A DNA stretch of 64,000 nucleotides, taken from assembly GCF_017306545.1 (NCBI RefSeq), contig NZ_JAFKID010000018.1:62001-126000 (forward strand). Reading direction: 5' to 3'. Within the stretch, counting starts at the first letter, position 1, and each line of letters starts with the position of its first letter. Positions 26,712-35,201 of the stretch are shown here, one piece after another. The notes below the pieces were generated by a model that was not told the DNA's origin, did no database searches, and saw nothing but the letters and a program-made list of their open reading frames with translations. Made by a program: the position numbers and the translations under genes. This stretch comes from Mesorhizobium sp. (GTDB lineage Bacteria; Pseudomonadota; Alphaproteobacteria; Rhizobiales; Rhizobiaceae).

Positions 26712-27395
26712 ATGACCTCACGAACCATCCTGATTGTCGATGACGACGAGGACCTGCGCACGACGCTGGTCGAGCAGCTGTCGCTCTACGAGGAGTTCGA
26801 CGTCCGGCAGGAGACGACGGCGGCCAAGGGCATCGCCAACGCGCGCGGCGGCATGGTGGACCTGCTCATCATGGACGTCGGCCTGCCCGACATGGACGGG
26901 CGCGAGGCGGTGAAGCTTTTGCGCAAGGGCGGCTACAAGGCGCCGATCATCATGCTGACCGGCCACGACACCGATTCCGACACGATCCTCGGGCTGGAAG
27001 CGGGCGCCAACGACTATGTGACGAAGCCGTTCCGCTTCGCCGTGCTGCTCGCCCGCATCCGCGCCCAGTTGCGCCAGCACGAGCAGAGCGAGGACGCCAC
27101 CTTCGTCATCGGCCCCTACACCTTCAAGCCGAGCCAGAAGCTCTTGATCGACCAGCGCGGCGCCAAGGTCAGGCTGACCGAGAAAGAGGCCTCGATCATC
27201 AAATATCTCTACCGCGCCGAGCAGAAGGTGGTGACGCGCGACGTGCTTCTGGAAGAAGTGTGGGGCTACAATTCCGGCGTCACCACGCACACGCTGGAAA
27301 CGCATGTCTACCGGCTGCGCCAGAAGATCGAGCGCGATCCTTCCAATGCCGAAATTCTTGTGACAGAAAGCGGCGGCTACAAGCTGGTTCCCTGA
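26712..27395 (+). CDS. cenR: OmpR-family response regulator, CenR-like
   Basis: A 227-residue response regulator. Receiver domain 1-125: acidic pocket D10-D12, phosphorylation site D55 in LLIMDVGLPDMDG, T83 and K105 in YVTKPF. DNA-binding domain about 135-227 with the winged-helix motif DVLLEEVWGYNSGVTTHTLETHVYRLRQKIE. The nearly invariant receiver sequence and the context next to an L,D-transpeptidase match the alphaproteobacterial cell-envelope regulator CenR; no histidine kinase gene lies beside it. Followed by a strong hairpin terminator. Confidence 0.85.
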   Translation: MTSRTILIVDDDEDLRTTLVEQLSLYEEFDVRQETTAAKGIANARGGMVDLLIMDVGLPDMDGREAVKLLRKGGYKAPIIMLTGHDTDSDTILGLEAGANDYVTKPFRFAVLLARIRAQLRQHEQSEDATFVIGPYTFKPSQKLLIDQRGAKVRLTEKEASIIKYLYRAEQKVVTRDVLLEEVWGYNSGVTTHTLETHVYRLRQKIERDPSNAEILVTESGGYKLVP

Positions 27396-27397
27396 TG

Positions 27398-27425
27398 AGC
27401 GCCATCGACGGTCGTCGATGGCGCT
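27398..27425 (+). terminator. Hairpin terminator after cenR
   Basis: AGCGCCATCGACG and CGTCGATGGCGCT are exact 13-bp inverted arms with only GT between, starting 2 bp after the cenR stop codon. The tail ATATTGTT is only weakly T-rich. Strong stem and position fit a terminator; it would separate cenR from the cNMP-binding gene. Confidence 0.7.
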
Positions 27426-27431
27426 ATATTG

Positions 27432-27439
27432 TTAACCAT
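27432..27439. promoter_or_regulatory. TTAACCAT motif upstream of cNMP-binding gene
   Basis: The 8-mer TTAACCAT, known to be enriched in CtrA-controlled alphaproteobacterial promoters, lies 77 bp upstream of the 151-residue cNMP-binding protein gene and just after the cenR terminator. No second TTAA half-site lies at the full-consensus distance. Suggestive only. Confidence 0.35.
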
Positions 27440-27515
27440 CTTGCTGGTGAAATGACGAATCGGGCGGGGGCGCGCGAGGAGGGAACGGCCTGACGGCCCG
27501 GGGACATGATCGCTG

Positions 27516-27971
27516 ATGGCGCTGGATGACGATGTTCGCGTCCTCTCCCGCGTGGGGCTGTTCGAAGGCTTCACGCCGGAGCAGTTGCGCCTGCTCGCCT
27601 TCGGCGCGGAGACGACGCCGCTGCCGGCCGAGCGCAAGCTCTACCGCGAGGACGACGAGGCCGATTCGGCCTACGTGGTGGTTTCGGGCCGCATCGTGCT
27701 CTACCGCGAGGCGGACGGGCCCGGCGTGCCGATCGGCTTCGCGGAAGCGGGCTCGATCCTCGGCGAGTTGGCGCTGATCGCCGATACCAGGCGGCTGACC
27801 AGCGCCTCGGCGGCGGCCGATTCGCAGGTGCTGCGGCTGAGCCGCGCGATGTTCCGCCGCATCCTCGAGGAATATCCCGACATCGCCGTCCATCTCCACC
27901 AGCGCATCGCCGACGAATTGCAGGCGCTGGTCAAGCGCATCGAGGAACTGGCGCCGCGTTTCGCGGGATGA
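27516..27971 (+). CDS. Stand-alone cyclic-nucleotide-binding domain protein
   Basis: A 151-residue protein that is a single cNMP-binding (CRP_N) domain: beta-roll start LSRVGLFEGFTPEQLRLLAFGAE, the phosphate-binding-cassette region FAEAGSILGELALIADTRRLTSASA (G-E-L-A-L plus R-R/T) and the C-helix. There is no helix-turn-helix, so it is not a DNA-binding CRP/FNR factor. It lies 120 bp after cenR, across a terminator and an upstream TTAACCAT motif. It may be a sensor that acts on a partner protein. Followed by a dispersed palindrome. Confidence 0.85.
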   Translation: MALDDDVRVLSRVGLFEGFTPEQLRLLAFGAETTPLPAERKLYREDDEADSAYVVVSGRIVLYREADGPGVPIGFAEAGSILGELALIADTRRLTSASAAADSQVLRLSRAMFRRILEEYPDIAVHLHQRIADELQALVKRIEELAPRFAG

Positions 27972-27973
27972 GG

Positions 27974-28020
27974 AGCGGTCCGGCGGAGCCGGACGAAAAG
28001 CCCCTGAATTGGCTTTTCGA
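27974..28020. repeat. Double palindrome, AAAAGCC/GGCTTTT family
   Basis: GTCCGGC-GGA-GCCGGAC is followed by GAAAAGCC...GGCTTTTC with a diverged centre (CCTGAATT). This copy begins 3 bp after the stop of the cNMP-binding gene and has the same two-part architecture as that at 13081, so it is a dispersed unit that may serve as the transcript end. Confidence 0.7.
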
Positions 28021-28093
28021 GCGACGAACCGTGAAAGGCCGGTCCGCGCGGCGAATAGCTGAAAGGCTTGGCGCTTTGCCGGCCCGCACCTGC

Positions 28094-28900
28094 TCACTCC
28101 AGCGCGAATCGCGCGATCACCGGCACGTGGTCGGATGGTCGCTCCCAGCCGCGCGCGGCGCGCAAAATCTCGTAGCCGGCAAAGGCGGGAACCAGATTGG
28201 CCGACGACCAGACATGGTCGAGGCGGCGGCCGCGGTCGGACGCTTCCCAGTCCTGTGCCCTATAGCTCCACCAGGTGTAGAGCTTCTGCTCGTAAGGCAC
28301 GTTGAGCCGCATCAGGTCGACCCAGCCGCCCGCCACGCGCATGGCCTCGAAGCTTTCCGTCTCGACGGGGGTATGGGAGACGATTTTCAGCAATTGCTTG
28401 TGCGACCAGACGTCGTGTTCCAGCGGCGCGATGTTGAGGTCGCCGACGAGGATCGAGGCCGCCGCCGCGTCATGCGCGGCCGGCACGGCGTTCATCTCGG
28501 CGACGAAGTCGAGCTTGTGCTTGAATTTCCAGTTGATCGCCGGATCGGGCTCGTCGCCGCCGGCCGGCACGTAGAAATTGTGCAGCAGGATCGAGGTGCC
28601 GCCGGCATCGAAGCGCACCGACAGGTGCCGGCTGTCGGCGATCTCGCAGAAGCGCCGCCGCTCGATCGCCTCGATCGGGCGCCGCGCGATGGTGGCGACG
28701 CCGTGATAGCCCTTCTGGCCATGCACGGCGATGTGCTCGTAGCCCAGCCGGCGGAAGGCGTCGAACGGGAAGAGATCGTCCGGGCACTTGGTTTCCTGGA
28801 GGCACAAAATGTCGGGAGCCTGCTCCTTCAGCAGCCGTTCGACGATCGGCATGCGCAGGCGCACGGAATTGATGTTCCAGGTGGCGAGGGTGAAGGACAT
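28094..28900 (-). CDS. xthA: Exodeoxyribonuclease III
   Basis: A 268-residue exonuclease III/AP endonuclease acting in base-excision repair. Catalytic motifs are all present: N9 in ATWNINS, E36 in LQETKC, the Y/D-x-N site in LVGDLNIAP, and the C-terminal SDHVPVI with the active-site histidine. The ATG at 28900 starts the canonical N-terminus MSFTLATWNINSVR. It lies 137 bp downstream of the lolA gene on the same strand and may share its transcript. Confidence 0.97.
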   Translation of the reverse strand: MSFTLATWNINSVRLRMPIVERLLKEQAPDILCLQETKCPDDLFPFDAFRRLGYEHIAVHGQKGYHGVATIARRPIEAIERRRFCEIADSRHLSVRFDAGGTSILLHNFYVPAGGDEPDPAINWKFKHKLDFVAEMNAVPAAHDAAAASILVGDLNIAPLEHDVWSHKQLLKIVSHTPVETESFEAMRVAGGWVDLMRLNVPYEQKLYTWWSYRAQDWEASDRGRRLDHVWSSANLVPAFAGYEILRAARGWERPSDHVPVIARFALE

Positions 28901-29037
28901 CGGCTGCGGTGGGTTCAAGCGAAAGACGGCGGACCCTGCCAGCGATACCGGCCGATGACAAGCCGCGCCGCTGCCGCGGGCGAGCTTCAGGCGGATTTCC
29001 ACAGGCGCGCGGGCCTGCCCGCCTTCAGTAACGAGGC

Positions 29038-29727
29038 TCAGCGGCTGCTGCCCTTGGTGTTCAGCTCGCGATTGGCGGTGTAGTCGATCTTGAAGGTGTC
29101 GGCGGCGATGTTCACGCCTTCCTTGGTGTTGAAGATCATCACCGTCGTGTCCTTGCCCTGCGCGTCGGTGATCGTCCACTGGCGCAGTTCGTAGGTCTTC
29201 GGATCGAACATCATGGTGATCTTCGAATTGCCGAACACCTGCTTGTCGGCAAGCTGGATGGTGGTGAGGTCGTCTTCCTGCTTGACGTTCGTGACCTTGC
29301 CGCCGGAAAGGTCGATATGGTCTTCCAGCAGGAGCTTCAGCGGCGTCTTCGACAGCGGGTAGAGGTCGGACGTCTTCATCTTCTGGTTGAGGATGACCAC
29401 CGACTGCCCATCGGAGATGACGCGGAAATCGGAAGCGCCGTCATAGTTGAAGCGGATCTTGCCCGGCCGTTCAAGGAAGAACTTGCCGCCCGTCTGCTCG
29501 CCCTTGGGGCCGAACTGGACGAACTCGCCGGTCATCGTCTTCACCGCCGAGAAATGGTCGGCGATCTTCTGCGCCACGTCCGGCACGGCGGCCTGCGCCG
29601 AGGCGAGCCCCTGGAAGCCGGGCGCGACGGTGAGCGCGGCCGCACCGGCAAGGGTCAGGCCGAGGCCGAGAAACTGCCGGCGCGTCGCGGCGAACGGGCC
29701 TGTCCGGCCGGGGCGATCTGTGGTCAT
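29038..29727 (-). CDS. lolA: Outer-membrane lipoprotein carrier LolA, Tat-like signal
   Basis: A LolA-family periplasmic chaperone (about 229 residues) that carries lipoproteins from the inner to the outer membrane. The mature part has the family segments MTGEFVQFGPKGEQTGGKFFLERPGKIRFNYD and QWTITDAQGKDTTV. Its signal peptide holds TRRQFLG followed by a hydrophobic stretch, a twin-arginine-type motif, whereas LolA is normally Sec-exported. I favour the ATG at 29727 (AAGGA ten bases upstream) over 29736. It follows ftsK on the same strand. Confidence 0.9.
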   Translation of the reverse strand: MTTDRPGRTGPFAATRRQFLGLGLTLAGAAALTVAPGFQGLASAQAAVPDVAQKIADHFSAVKTMTGEFVQFGPKGEQTGGKFFLERPGKIRFNYDGASDFRVISDGQSVVILNQKMKTSDLYPLSKTPLKLLLEDHIDLSGGKVTNVKQEDDLTTIQLADKQVFGNSKITMMFDPKTYELRQWTITDAQGKDTTVMIFNTKEGVNIAADTFKIDYTANRELNTKGSSR

Positions 29728-29894
29728 GGCTGTCATGTCCTTATTGCGTGCGACAGTATCTGGTCTCCCAGTTGGGCTGAAGTTTGGCACCTCGGGAAAC
29801 ACGTTGCCGCAGCTCAGGGTTCCCCGGAAATCAGCATGGGCCGCGCGAAGGCCGGTTTCAGCCTTGTCCGGCGCTCCGGCAGGCCCGGGGCGGC

Positions 29895-32588
29895 TCAGAA
29901 CTTGTCCTCTTCGGTGGGCACGAGAATCTCGCGCTTGCCGGCGTGGTTGGCGGGGCCGACGACGCCTTCCTTCTCCATCCGCTCGATGATCGAGGCGGCC
30001 TTGTTGTAGCCGATGCCGAGGCGGCGCTGGATGTAGCTGGTCGAAGCCTTGCCGTCGCGCAGCACCACCGCCACCGCCTGGTCGTACGGGTCGTCCGAAT
30101 CCTCGAAATTGCCGCCGCCGGAACCGCCGGCGCCGCCCTTGCCCGAAGGCTCGTCCCCGTCCTCGTCGTCGTCCTCGGTGATGGCGTCGAGATATTCGGG
30201 CACGCCCTGCGTCTTCAGGTGGCTGACCACCTTCTCGACTTCGTCGTCGGAGACGAAGGGGCCGTGGACGCGCTGGATGCGGCCGCCGCCGGCCATGTAG
30301 AGCATGTCGCCCATGCCGAGCAGCTGTTCGGCGCCCTGCTCGCCGAGAATGGTGCGCGAATCGATCTTCGACGTCACCTGGAAGGAGATGCGGGTGGGGA
30401 AGTTTGCCTTGATGGTGCCGGTGATGACGTCGACGGACGGGCGCTGCGTGGCCATGATGACGTGGATGCCGGCAGCGCGCGCCATCTGGGCGAGGCGCTG
30501 CACGGCGCCTTCGATGTCCTTGCCGGCGACCATCATCAGGTCGGCCATCTCGTCGATGATGACGACGATGTAGGGCATCGGCTCGAGATCCATCTCCTCC
30601 GTCTCGTAGATCGCCTCGCCGGTCTGGCGGTCGAAGCCGGTCTGCACGGTGCGCGAGATCTTCTCGCCCTTCTTGTCGGCCTGCGCGACGCGCTGGTTGA
30701 AGCCGTCGATGTTGCGCACGCCGACCTTCGACATCTTGCGGTAGCGGTCCTCCATCTCGCGCACGGTCCATTTGAGCGCGACGACCGCCTTCTTCGGATC
30801 GGTGACGACCGGGGTCAAAAGGTGCGGGATGCCGTCGTAGACCGACAGTTCCAGCATCTTCGGATCGATCATGATGAGCCGGCATTCCTCGGGCTTGAGC
30901 CGATAGAGCAGCGACAGGATCATGGTGTTGATGGCGACCGACTTGCCGGAACCGGTGGTGCCGGCGACCAGAACGTGCGGCATCTTGGCGATGTCGACGA
31001 TGACGGCCTCGCCGTTGATGGTCTTGCCAAGCGCCAGCGCCAGCTTCGCCTTGGTTTCCTCGAAGTCGCGGCTGGCGAGGATTTCGCGCAGGTAGACCAT
31101 TTCGCGCTTGGCGTTGGGCAGTTCGATGCCGATGGCATTGCGGCCGGGCACGACGGCGACGCGGGCGGCGATGGCGCTCATCGAGCGGGCGATATCGTCG
31201 GCCAGGCCGATGACGCGCGACGACTTGATGCCCGGCGCCGGCTCCAGTTCGTAGAGCGTGACGACGGGACCCGGCTTGACGTGGATGATCTCGCCCTTGA
31301 CGCCGAAGTCCTCCAGCACGCCTTCCAGCAGGCGGGCGTTCTGCTCCAGCGCGTCTTTCGACAGGCTGGCGTCACGCGCCACGTTCTTCGGTTCCGACAG
31401 GAAATGCAGCGACGGCATCTCGAAATGGCCGGCGGCCAGCATCGAGGTCTGCGCCTCGCGATGGGCGCGCGCGCCCTGCTGCGGCCGCGGCGCCGGCGTA
31501 TCGACGCGCGTGGCGGCGTCCGAGCGGAAGGCCCGCACCTGCGCGGCGGAGCCGGGTTCGGTCTTGTGCGCCTGCGGCTCGGGCGCGAAATCCGCCTCGT
31601 CCTCGTCCGTTTCGAAGCCTGTCTCGGCGAAGACGTCGGCGTCGTCGGGATCGATCGAGACGCGGTGGTCGGCGACCATGGAGGCGAAGAATTCCGGCTC
31701 GACGCGGGCGCGGCCGCCCTGCGTCAGCCGCACCTCTTCCATCTCTGCCACTTCGACGCGCTCGGCGGCGCGACGCCATGCGCTCGACGGCGCCGGCGCT
31801 TTCTCCTCGAAGCCGAAGTCGTCCTGGCGCTGGCGGCGCGCGGCGGCGCGGCGGCGCAGGAAGGCGCGCAACGACAGCCACCAATGGGTGACGGCGCCGA
31901 GCGCCAGCACGCCTTCGTTGTCGTCGTCGTCATCCTCGTTCTCGAACAGGATCTGGTCGGCATCGACCGGCTCGGCCCTTGCCGGCTGCTCCTCCTGGAC
32001 GGCAAAGCCGTTGCGGCGGGAAATCAGCGCCGAGCCGTAGACGAACAGCCATAGCGCCGGTGCGGCGAACAGTACGGCCAGCACCGAGGCCAGCAGGCCG
32101 GTGGGATAGCCGCCGGCGAAGGCGCCGGGGATCTTCAAGACCATGTCGCCGAAGACGCCGCCGAGGCCGGTCGGCAGCGGCCAGGTCGGGGGCGGCGCGA
32201 CGCAACCGACGATGGCCGCCGCCAGCAGCGCGAAGCCGAACCAGGCGAATCCGCGCTTCGGCAACTTGTCGACGCCGCGCGCGGTGAACAGGAAGAAGGC
32301 CCAGGCGACCGCCGGGACGAGGGCTGCGACCGCCGACAGGCCGAAGAACTGCATGGCGAGGTCGGAGAAGACGGCGCCGGCATAGCCCATGGCGTTGGTG
32401 ACGGTGTTGTCGGTGGCGTGGCTGAAGCTCGGGTCGGCGACGTTCCAGGTCGCCAGGCTGGCGACGCCGAAGGCCACCGTCGCGAACAGGCCGGCGCCGA
32501 CGAAACGGCCGACCTGGCGACGCGCGAAGGCGCGAATGCCATGGCCCGTATCGGTCAGCGCGAGCGGTACCGATGCCCCTGAACGCAT
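29895..32588 (-). CDS. ftsK: DNA translocase FtsK
   Basis: The 897-residue FtsK/SpoIIIE translocase that clears chromosome ends from the closing septum and activates XerCD at dif. An N-terminal membrane region has about four spans (residues about 30-195), then an acidic/charged linker, then the motor with Walker A GTTGSGKS near residue 545 and Walker B LIMIDPK near 572, and the C-terminal winged-helix gamma domain ([21 protein letters not shown]). Intact. A candidate CtrA site lies 82 bp upstream of the start. Confidence 0.97.
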   Translation of the reverse strand: MRSGASVPLALTDTGHGIRAFARRQVGRFVGAGLFATVAFGVASLATWNVADPSFSHATDNTVTNAMGYAGAVFSDLAMQFFGLSAVAALVPAVAWAFFLFTARGVDKLPKRGFAWFGFALLAAAIVGCVAPPPTWPLPTGLGGVFGDMVLKIPGAFAGGYPTGLLASVLAVLFAAPALWLFVYGSALISRRNGFAVQEEQPARAEPVDADQILFENEDDDDDNEGVLALGAVTHWWLSLRAFLRRRAAARRQRQDDFGFEEKAPAPSSAWRRAAERVEVAEMEEVRLTQGGRARVEPEFFASMVADHRVSIDPDDADVFAETGFETDEDEADFAPEPQAHKTEPGSAAQVRAFRSDAATRVDTPAPRPQQGARAHREAQTSMLAAGHFEMPSLHFLSEPKNVARDASLSKDALEQNARLLEGVLEDFGVKGEIIHVKPGPVVTLYELEPAPGIKSSRVIGLADDIARSMSAIAARVAVVPGRNAIGIELPNAKREMVYLREILASRDFEETKAKLALALGKTINGEAVIVDIAKMPHVLVAGTTGSGKSVAINTMILSLLYRLKPEECRLIMIDPKMLELSVYDGIPHLLTPVVTDPKKAVVALKWTVREMEDRYRKMSKVGVRNIDGFNQRVAQADKKGEKISRTVQTGFDRQTGEAIYETEEMDLEPMPYIVVIIDEMADLMMVAGKDIEGAVQRLAQMARAAGIHVIMATQRPSVDVITGTIKANFPTRISFQVTSKIDSRTILGEQGAEQLLGMGDMLYMAGGGRIQRVHGPFVSDDEVEKVVSHLKTQGVPEYLDAITEDDDEDGDEPSGKGGAGGSGGGNFEDSDDPYDQAVAVVLRDGKASTSYIQRRLGIGYNKAASIIERMEKEGVVGPANHAGKREILVPTEEDKF

Positions 32589-32669
32589 GCTCTTCCTCGT
32601 CTGTCATTGCCTGGCGAGATGGACGAACGCATCTCGGCGAATTCGCAGGCCAGACTATTGCCGGGAAGG

Positions 32670-32686
32670 TTAAGGGGGCATTAACC
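32670..32686. promoter_or_regulatory. Candidate CtrA-binding site upstream of ftsK
   Basis: TTAA (32670-32673), seven bases, then TTAACC (32681-32686): an exact match to the CtrA consensus TTAA-N7-TTAA(C), continued as TTAACCAT. It is 82-98 bp before the ftsK start. CtrA controls cell-division genes, including ftsK in related bacteria, so the match is biologically sensible; binding itself is inferred. Confidence 0.65.
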
Positions 32687-32706
32687 ATGCAGGGCCGGCG
32701 GACATG

Positions 32707-32733
32707 AAAAAGCCCCGGCGCAAAGGCCGGGGC
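32707..32733 (-). terminator. Intrinsic terminator after the Arg-rich protein gene
   Basis: On the minus strand, GCCCCGGC-CTTTGC-GCCGGGGC is followed directly by TTTTT, a textbook intrinsic terminator, 10 bp after the stop of the Arg-rich Tat-signal gene. It separates that gene from ftsK. Confidence 0.9.
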
Positions 32734-32742
32734 GATTGTCGG

Positions 32743-33090
32743 TCAGATCCAGACCCAGACGCGCTCGCGGTGGCAGCGCGTGCGCCAGCGTCCGTGCGAC
32801 CGGTACCGCCGGCAGACCTGCCGCCAGACACGGCGGCGCCGGCGGCGCGGCGGCGGCCGATGGAACGGCGGCCGGTGCTGTGACGGCGGACGGTGCCGGC
32901 GGTCATGCCTGTATTGGACATCGACCACCTCGGCCTCGCCAAGCGGCGCGGCATCGGCGCTATCCAGCTCGTCGAGGATGCCGTTACCCTGCGGTACGCC
33001 GGCAAGAGCCTGCGCCGGACGGGTTACGCCCGCCACGGTGGCGGCACCGGCAAGGCCGAGCAATCCGGTCAAGAACAATCGTCGATCCAT
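32743..33090 (-). CDS. Arg-rich protein with Tat-type signal peptide
   Basis: A 115-residue protein. MDRRLFLTGLLGLAGAATVAG is a twin-arginine-type signal (R-R-L-F-L); the mature part has an acidic spacer (DELDSADAAPLGEAEVVDV) and then a very basic tail, rich in R, H, P and W, with two cysteines. GGAGGATTCC precedes the ATG. It has its own intrinsic terminator and stands between ftsK and amtB. I recognise no functional family; the strongly basic exported tail could bind DNA, peptidoglycan or other polyanions. Confidence 0.75.
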   Translation of the reverse strand: MDRRLFLTGLLGLAGAATVAGVTRPAQALAGVPQGNGILDELDSADAAPLGEAEVVDVQYRHDRRHRPPSQHRPPFHRPPPRRRRRRVWRQVCRRYRSHGRWRTRCHRERVWVWI

Positions 33091-33283
33091 GGAATCCTCC
33101 CGATCTGTCGTTGCAGGTCCCAATCGAACACGGACCGCCGATGAAGTCGAAACACGTTGCCTTTCAGGCTGAACCGTTCGTGAACGCCAAGGCAAACCGA
33201 CCCGCACTCCCGGATCGGCCCGCATCGCCTTAACGATCCGTCGTCCGAACCGTTCCGGGGGAAGCTGCGCCAGTTCGGCGCGA

Positions 33284-34600
33284 TTACTGGACCACCTCGC
33301 CGTGCTGGGTGATGTCGAGCCCCTCGATTTCCTCTTGCCTGGACGGACGCAGACCGACGGTGGCCTTGACCGCATAGAGGATCGCCGCCGTGGCGAGCGC
33401 CGTCCAGGCGACGGTGAAGACGATGCCGTAGAACTGCGTCGCCACCGAGGCGTTCGCGCCGAGGCTGTTGATGGTCTTGTCGGCGAACAGGCCGGTCAGC
33501 AACGCGCCGATAATGCCGCCGACGCCGTGCACGCCGAAGGCGTCGAGCGAATCGTCGTAGCCGAAGGTGTGCTTCAGTTTCACCGCCGACAGGTAGCAGA
33601 CGATACCGGCGGCGATGCCGATGCCGAAGGCACCCGTCGGGTTGACGAAGCCGGCCGCCGGCGTGACGGCGACGAGGCCGGCGACGGCGCCCGAGATGAT
33701 GCCGAGCACGCTCGGCTTTTTTGCCACGATCCACTCGACCGCCATCCAGGCGAGGCCGGCCGCTGCCGCCGCCACCTGGGTGTTGACCATCGCCGCGCCC
33801 GCCAGTCCGTCGGCCGCCAGTTCCGAACCGGCGTTGAAGCCGAACCAGCCGACCCACAGCAGCGAGGCGCCGATCACCGCATAGACGAGGTTGTAGGGCG
33901 CCATGTTGACGCTGCCGTAACCCTCGCGCTTGCCCAGTACCAGCGCGCAGACGAGGCCCGCCACGCCGGCGTTGATGTGCACCACCGTGCCGCCGGCGAA
34001 ATCGAGCACGCCGGCCGAGCCGAGAAAGCCGCCGCCCCAGACCCAGTGGGCGATCGGCGCATAGACGACGAGCAGCCACAGGCCGGTGAACAGGAGCAGC
34101 GCCGAAAACTTCATCCGCTCGGCGAAGGCGCCCGCGATCAGCGCCGGGGTGATGACGGCGAAAGTCATCTGGAAGACGGCGAAGACGAATTCGGGAATGT
34201 TGGCGACACCCGGCGCCCACAGCGTCGAGGTTGTGATGCCGGCGAAAAAGGCTTTCGACAGGCCGCCGACATAGGCGTTCATGCCGCCGCCGTCGGAGAA
34301 GGCCAGCGAGTAGCCGGCGACGAACCACAGCACAGTCGCCAGGCAGCAGACGGCAAAACTCTGCATGACGGTGGCGAGCACGTTCTTCTTGCGCACCATG
34401 CCGCCGTAGAACAGCGCCAGGCCCGGAATGGTCATCATCAGCACCAGCGCGGTCGAGACGAGGACCCAGGCCGTGTTGCCGGTGTCGAGGGCGGGGGCGG
34501 CCGGCGCCGATTGCTGCGCGCCGGCCGTCGAAGCCAGCATGGCCATGGCTGAAGCGAGCAGCGCCGTTCGCCCCGCTTTGCGGAAGAAAGGAATGGTCAT
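33284..34600 (-). CDS. amtB: Ammonium transporter AmtB
   Basis: A 438-residue Amt-family channel for ammonium uptake. A cleavable signal peptide (FFRKAGRTALLASAMAMLASTAGAQ) is followed by eleven hydrophobic spans; DTGNTAWVLVSTALVLMMTIPGLALFYGGMVRKKN and the LRxx HGVGGIIGALLTG segment carry the conserved periplasmic and pore residues. I start at 34600, where GGAG is 6 bp upstream; upstream ATGs at 34612 and 34627 are possible. It follows glnK by 43 bp, the usual glnK-amtB operon in which GlnK blocks the channel when nitrogen is sufficient. Confidence 0.97.
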   Translation of the reverse strand: MTIPFFRKAGRTALLASAMAMLASTAGAQQSAPAAPALDTGNTAWVLVSTALVLMMTIPGLALFYGGMVRKKNVLATVMQSFAVCCLATVLWFVAGYSLAFSDGGGMNAYVGGLSKAFFAGITTSTLWAPGVANIPEFVFAVFQMTFAVITPALIAGAFAERMKFSALLLFTGLWLLVVYAPIAHWVWGGGFLGSAGVLDFAGGTVVHINAGVAGLVCALVLGKREGYGSVNMAPYNLVYAVIGASLLWVGWFGFNAGSELAADGLAGAAMVNTQVAAAAAGLAWMAVEWIVAKKPSVLGIISGAVAGLVAVTPAAGFVNPTGAFGIGIAAGIVCYLSAVKLKHTFGYDDSLDAFGVHGVGGIIGALLTGLFADKTINSLGANASVATQFYGIVFTVAWTALATAAILYAVKATVGLRPSRQEEIEGLDITQHGEVVQ

Positions 34601-34643
34601 CTGTATCTCCATTGGGGGTGTCTCCATTGGGAAGAGGGACGGC

Positions 34644-34982
34644 TTAAAGCGCGTCGGTGTCGGTTTCGCCGGTGCGGATGCGCAGCGCATGGTCGATGTC
34701 GAGGACGAAGACCTTGCCGTCGCCGATCTGGCCGGTCCGGGCCGCGGCGGCGATGGCCTCGACCGCCTTGTCCGCCATGTCGGCGGCGACGGCGACCTCG
34801 ACCTTGATCTTGGGCAGGAAAGAGACGGCGTATTCGGCGCCGCGATAGATTTCCGTATGGCCCTTCTGCCGCCCGTAGCCTTTGACTTCGGTGACGGTCA
34901 GGCCCTGGATGCCGACGGCGGTGAGCGCCTCGCGCACCTCGTCGAGCTTGAACGGCTTGATGATTGCCATGACGATTTTCAT
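34644..34982 (-). CDS. glnK: Nitrogen regulatory PII protein GlnK
   Basis: A 112-residue PII protein. The T-loop has Tyr51 (RGAEY), the site uridylylated by GlnD, and the B/C-loop signatures TGQIGDGKVFV near residue 85. PII senses 2-oxoglutarate and ATP/ADP and gates AmtB. It is the first gene of glnK-amtB and has a sigma-54-like promoter 82-97 bp upstream, as expected for NtrC control. The start gives MKIVMAIIKPFKLDEVREAL, the family's standard N-terminus. Confidence 0.96.
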   Translation of the reverse strand: MKIVMAIIKPFKLDEVREALTAVGIQGLTVTEVKGYGRQKGHTEIYRGAEYAVSFLPKIKVEVAVAADMADKAVEAIAAAARTGQIGDGKVFVLDIDHALRIRTGETDTDAL

Positions 34983-35063
34983 CGGGTTGCACCCTCTGCT
35001 TCGGGGTTCCAGCGTTCGCACGCCTTCGCGGCCCGGAAGGCGCGCAAAGGACAAGCGGAAGGA

Positions 35064-35079
35064 ATCAAGCGCCGTGCCA
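35064..35079 (-). promoter_or_regulatory. Sigma-54-type promoter for glnK-amtB
   Basis: Minus strand TGGCACGGCGCTTGAT matches TGGCACG-N4-TTGC(A/T) except for the last -12 base (GA rather than GC), with the correct 10-bp gap between GG and the -12 G. It is 82-97 bp upstream of glnK. Two palindromes further upstream, GCAA-AGCG-TTGC at 35097-35108 and GGCAGGA-T-TCCTGCC at 35156-35170, are candidate enhancer sites, but neither matches the NtrC consensus well. Confidence 0.65.
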
Positions 35080-35201
35080 GATGCCGTTCCGGCCTGGCAA
35101 AGCGTTGCAAACAAAGAGGTTTATGAAATTCGCTCAGCCACCGACCGAGAAGTGCGGCAGGATTCCTGCCTCAGAAAACGGCAGATCGTAGCAGATGCCT
35201 G

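Noticed and set aside
29784-32054. A 756-codon open frame opposite ftsK
   Set aside because: Antisense shadow of ftsK with no recognisable domain; the FtsK frame has all expected motifs.
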